Assembly (NCBI GenBank): GCA_035623075.1
Contig: DASPUC010000024.1
Location: 308,984 to 372,983 of the forward strand
Reading direction: 5' to 3'
Length of the DNA: 64,000 nt
DNA from: Nitrospiraceae bacterium
Lineage (GTDB): Bacteria > Nitrospirota > Nitrospiria > Nitrospirales > Nitrospiraceae
Shown: piece by piece, positions 62,971 to 64,000 of the stretch
Position numbering within the stretch: the stretch's first letter is position 1
How the letters are laid out: each line of letters starts with the position of its first letter
Translations under genes and position numbers: made by a program
Notes under the pieces: generated by a model
The model's input: the letters and a program-made list of their open reading frames with translations, nothing else
What the model was told of the DNA's origin: nothing
The model's database searches: none

Positions 62971-63066
62971 GCACGCTCAAAATGGCCTTGAATGAGGCGT
63001 AAGTCGTTGTTACGTCGCAGTGAAGCAGACGACCGAGAACGAAGTTGAAGGCCATTTTTAGCGTGC
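62971..63066. repeat. 96-bp inverted-repeat element, copy 2 of the 46051 family
   Basis: Arms GCACGCTCAAAATGGCCTT (62971-62989) and AAGGCCATTTTTAGCGTGC (63048-63066) pair with one mismatch. The interior TGAGGCGTAAGTCGTTG, TACGTCGCAG and CGAGAACGAAG match the interior of the element at 46051-46176. It lies 6 bases before a tRNA gene. Confidence 0.6.
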
Positions 63067-63072
63067 TTGAAT

Positions 63073-63159
63073 GCCGAAGTGGCGGAACTGGCAGACGCAC
63101 TAGATTCAGGGTCTAGCGCCCGCAAGGGTGTCCGGGTTCAAATCCCGGCTTCGGCACCA
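63073..63159 (+). tRNA. tRNA-Leu (CAG anticodon)
   Basis: 87 bases. Acceptor GCCGAAG pairs with CTTCGGC; discriminator A and encoded CCA (63157-63159). Anticodon stem CTAGA/TCTAG encloses loop TTCAGGG with anticodon CAG. A variable arm and the T-loop GTTCAAATC are present. It is a plausible integration site for the AT-rich DNA that follows. Confidence 0.96.
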
Positions 63160-63265
63160 ACCCTCCCTAAGTCGTTGACATTATAAGCTGCTTCGTTTAC
63201 CACACTGCAAAACGGTCGTATTTTGGTCGTATTGCAAACCCATTTTTTCTCTCTCCTGGCCCTGT

Positions 63266-64000
63266 ATGGAATACCTTTCCGATGCGACAAAAAGAGAACG
63301 ACGCAGTCTTCTCGCGACCGCATTCGCAGGGGTTATTATCGCTCTGCTTAAGAACTTTCCCACCGAATTTGAAGTCGTGGGCATGAAATTCCAAAGTCCT
63401 GATTTGCCCTTTATTGCCGTGGGGGGCTTGTGTGTCGTGATATTTTATCTTCTTATAAAGTTTTCCTCCTCCTACTTGTATGAGCGATCTTCAGCCACTA
63501 AGACAGCTCTTGAACCTCTAATAAGCGAGCGCAAAACAACCCTAGACATCATACGAGAGGAAGAATCACTGGCTGAGGAAGCACAAGGACTGGCCGAAAA
63601 GGAAAAAGTCATTCGGCTGCAACAAGAAGGTGATGAAAGGCAGATCAGCGATCTCCAACAAAAGATGAAGGCAGAGGAAATTGCTCACGTAGCAAGACTG
63701 AAGATTACCGACCAACAAATAAACGAACTCGAACAGATGTTAGCTATACAGGCAGGGCAGCAGGTCCGAACGCTTGATCGCACATTGCATGACAGGGGAG
63801 ATATCGAGAAACAATTAGGAAGGTTGAAAGAGGATCGACTGTCCTACGTCAAGCAGAGAGAGATGAAATACCAACAGGAAGTGTTCAACTTAGAGAATGA
63901 GCGGAATAGGTCGAATGAACTCAGAAAAGCGCTGATTAAAGACCTGCAAAATAGTGAAGGAGGTCTTAATGAGAGGCGTAGGCACATTCTACGGTGGAAG
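63266..64000 (+). CDS. Membrane protein with long coiled coil, 3' partial
   Basis: Open frame from ATG 63266 to the right edge (245 codons, no stop). A first hydrophobic segment (SLLATAFAGVIIALL, about 14-28) and a second (FIAVGGLCVVIFYLLIKF, about 49-66) are followed by a long charged alpha-helical coiled coil (about 75-245, e.g. QQINELEQMLAIQAGQQ). Base composition and codon use are much more AT-rich than the rest of the window. Lying just after tRNA-Leu, it looks like cargo of a genomic island; role unknown, perhaps a structural or sensor component. Confidence 0.65.
   Translation, partial: MEYLSDATKRERRSLLATAFAGVIIALLKNFPTEFEVVGMKFQSPDLPFIAVGGLCVVIFYLLIKFSSSYLYERSSATKTALEPLISERKTTLDIIREEESLAEEAQGLAEKEKVIRLQQEGDERQISDLQQKMKAEEIAHVARLKITDQQINELEQMLAIQAGQQVRTLDRTLHDRGDIEKQLGRLKEDRLSYVKQREMKYQQEVFNLENERNRSNELRKALIKDLQNSEGGLNERRRHILRWK

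Noticed and set aside
62971..63066. Terminator for the helicase-like gene
   Set aside because: Arms are too long and far apart, no T run, and the interior matches the element at 46051.
63138..63394. Three leftward open frames after tRNA-Leu
   Set aside because: Overlap the tRNA or the rightward coiled-coil gene, which is the better model.

Overview
The window is a GC-rich bacterial chromosome segment, gene-dense on both strands. I infer a member of Nitrospira (phylum Nitrospirota) or a close relative. The grounds are the mix of a haem-bearing outer-membrane barrel, an ECF sigma factor/DGPF cluster, a Nap-like molybdoenzyme with a multihaem quinol dehydrogenase, an RND pump, very many two-component parts, and short intergenic repeat families of a style I associate with Nitrospira. 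No marker gene in the window proves the genus.

Layout. 0-7 kb: the end of a ROK sugar kinase, then a signalling block (double-GAF sigma-54 activator, multi-PAS/GAF histidine kinase, FixJ-type regulator, stand-alone receiver). 7-12 kb: cell-envelope proteins (CxxCH outer-membrane barrel, small barrel, periplasmic solute-binding lipoprotein, SHOCT lipoprotein) and a decayed copy of the sigma-54 activator's Fis helix-turn-helix. 12-19 kb: DedA-rhodanese fusion, SDR, monooxygenase-like protein, DUF5069, cupin, TPR protein, PIG-L deacetylase. 19-21.2 kb: an AT-richer cassette of HTH-ImmA/IrrE protease, DUF4411 PIN-like protein and GIY-YIG-like protein, probably acquired. 21-26 kb: PLD-like membrane protein and a Nap-type reductase operon. 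26-31 kb: small envelope genes separated by at least five copies of one intergenic repeat. 31-37 kb: an ECF42-like sigma factor with DGPF/YCII, VOC, BNR-repeat, MoaD-like and SRPBCC genes. 37-43.4 kb: STAS protein and a complete RND efflux operon. 43-49.4 kb: DUF2934, nitroreductase, DNA glycosylase, ferredoxin-MBL fusion, tmRNA, a secreted caspase-FGE fusion and PPK2.

49.4-55.4 kb: a long gap with hairpins, a ParB-domain protein, pterin dehydratase, a B12-binding radical SAM protein of the RiPP-maturase type, an AhpD-like protein and an inositol monophosphatase. 55.4-61.3 kb: a 12-codon lysine-rich reading frame with a strong terminator, then leftward housekeeping genes (lpxC; and the run rplI-glyA-nrdR followed by an unusual Rossmann-histidine kinase and its NarL-type regulator). 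61.4-64 kb: a helicase-like protein lacking Walker A, an inverted-repeat element, tRNA-Leu(CAG), and an AT-rich coiled-coil membrane protein running off the window end, which looks like the start of a genomic island.

The strongest leads for new biology are the Rossmann-kinase fusion, the ImmA/PIN/GIY-YIG cassette, the lysine-rich micropeptide, the haem-barrel protein, the orphan radical SAM enzyme with a C-x7-C-x2-C cluster motif, and the several dispersed repeat families.
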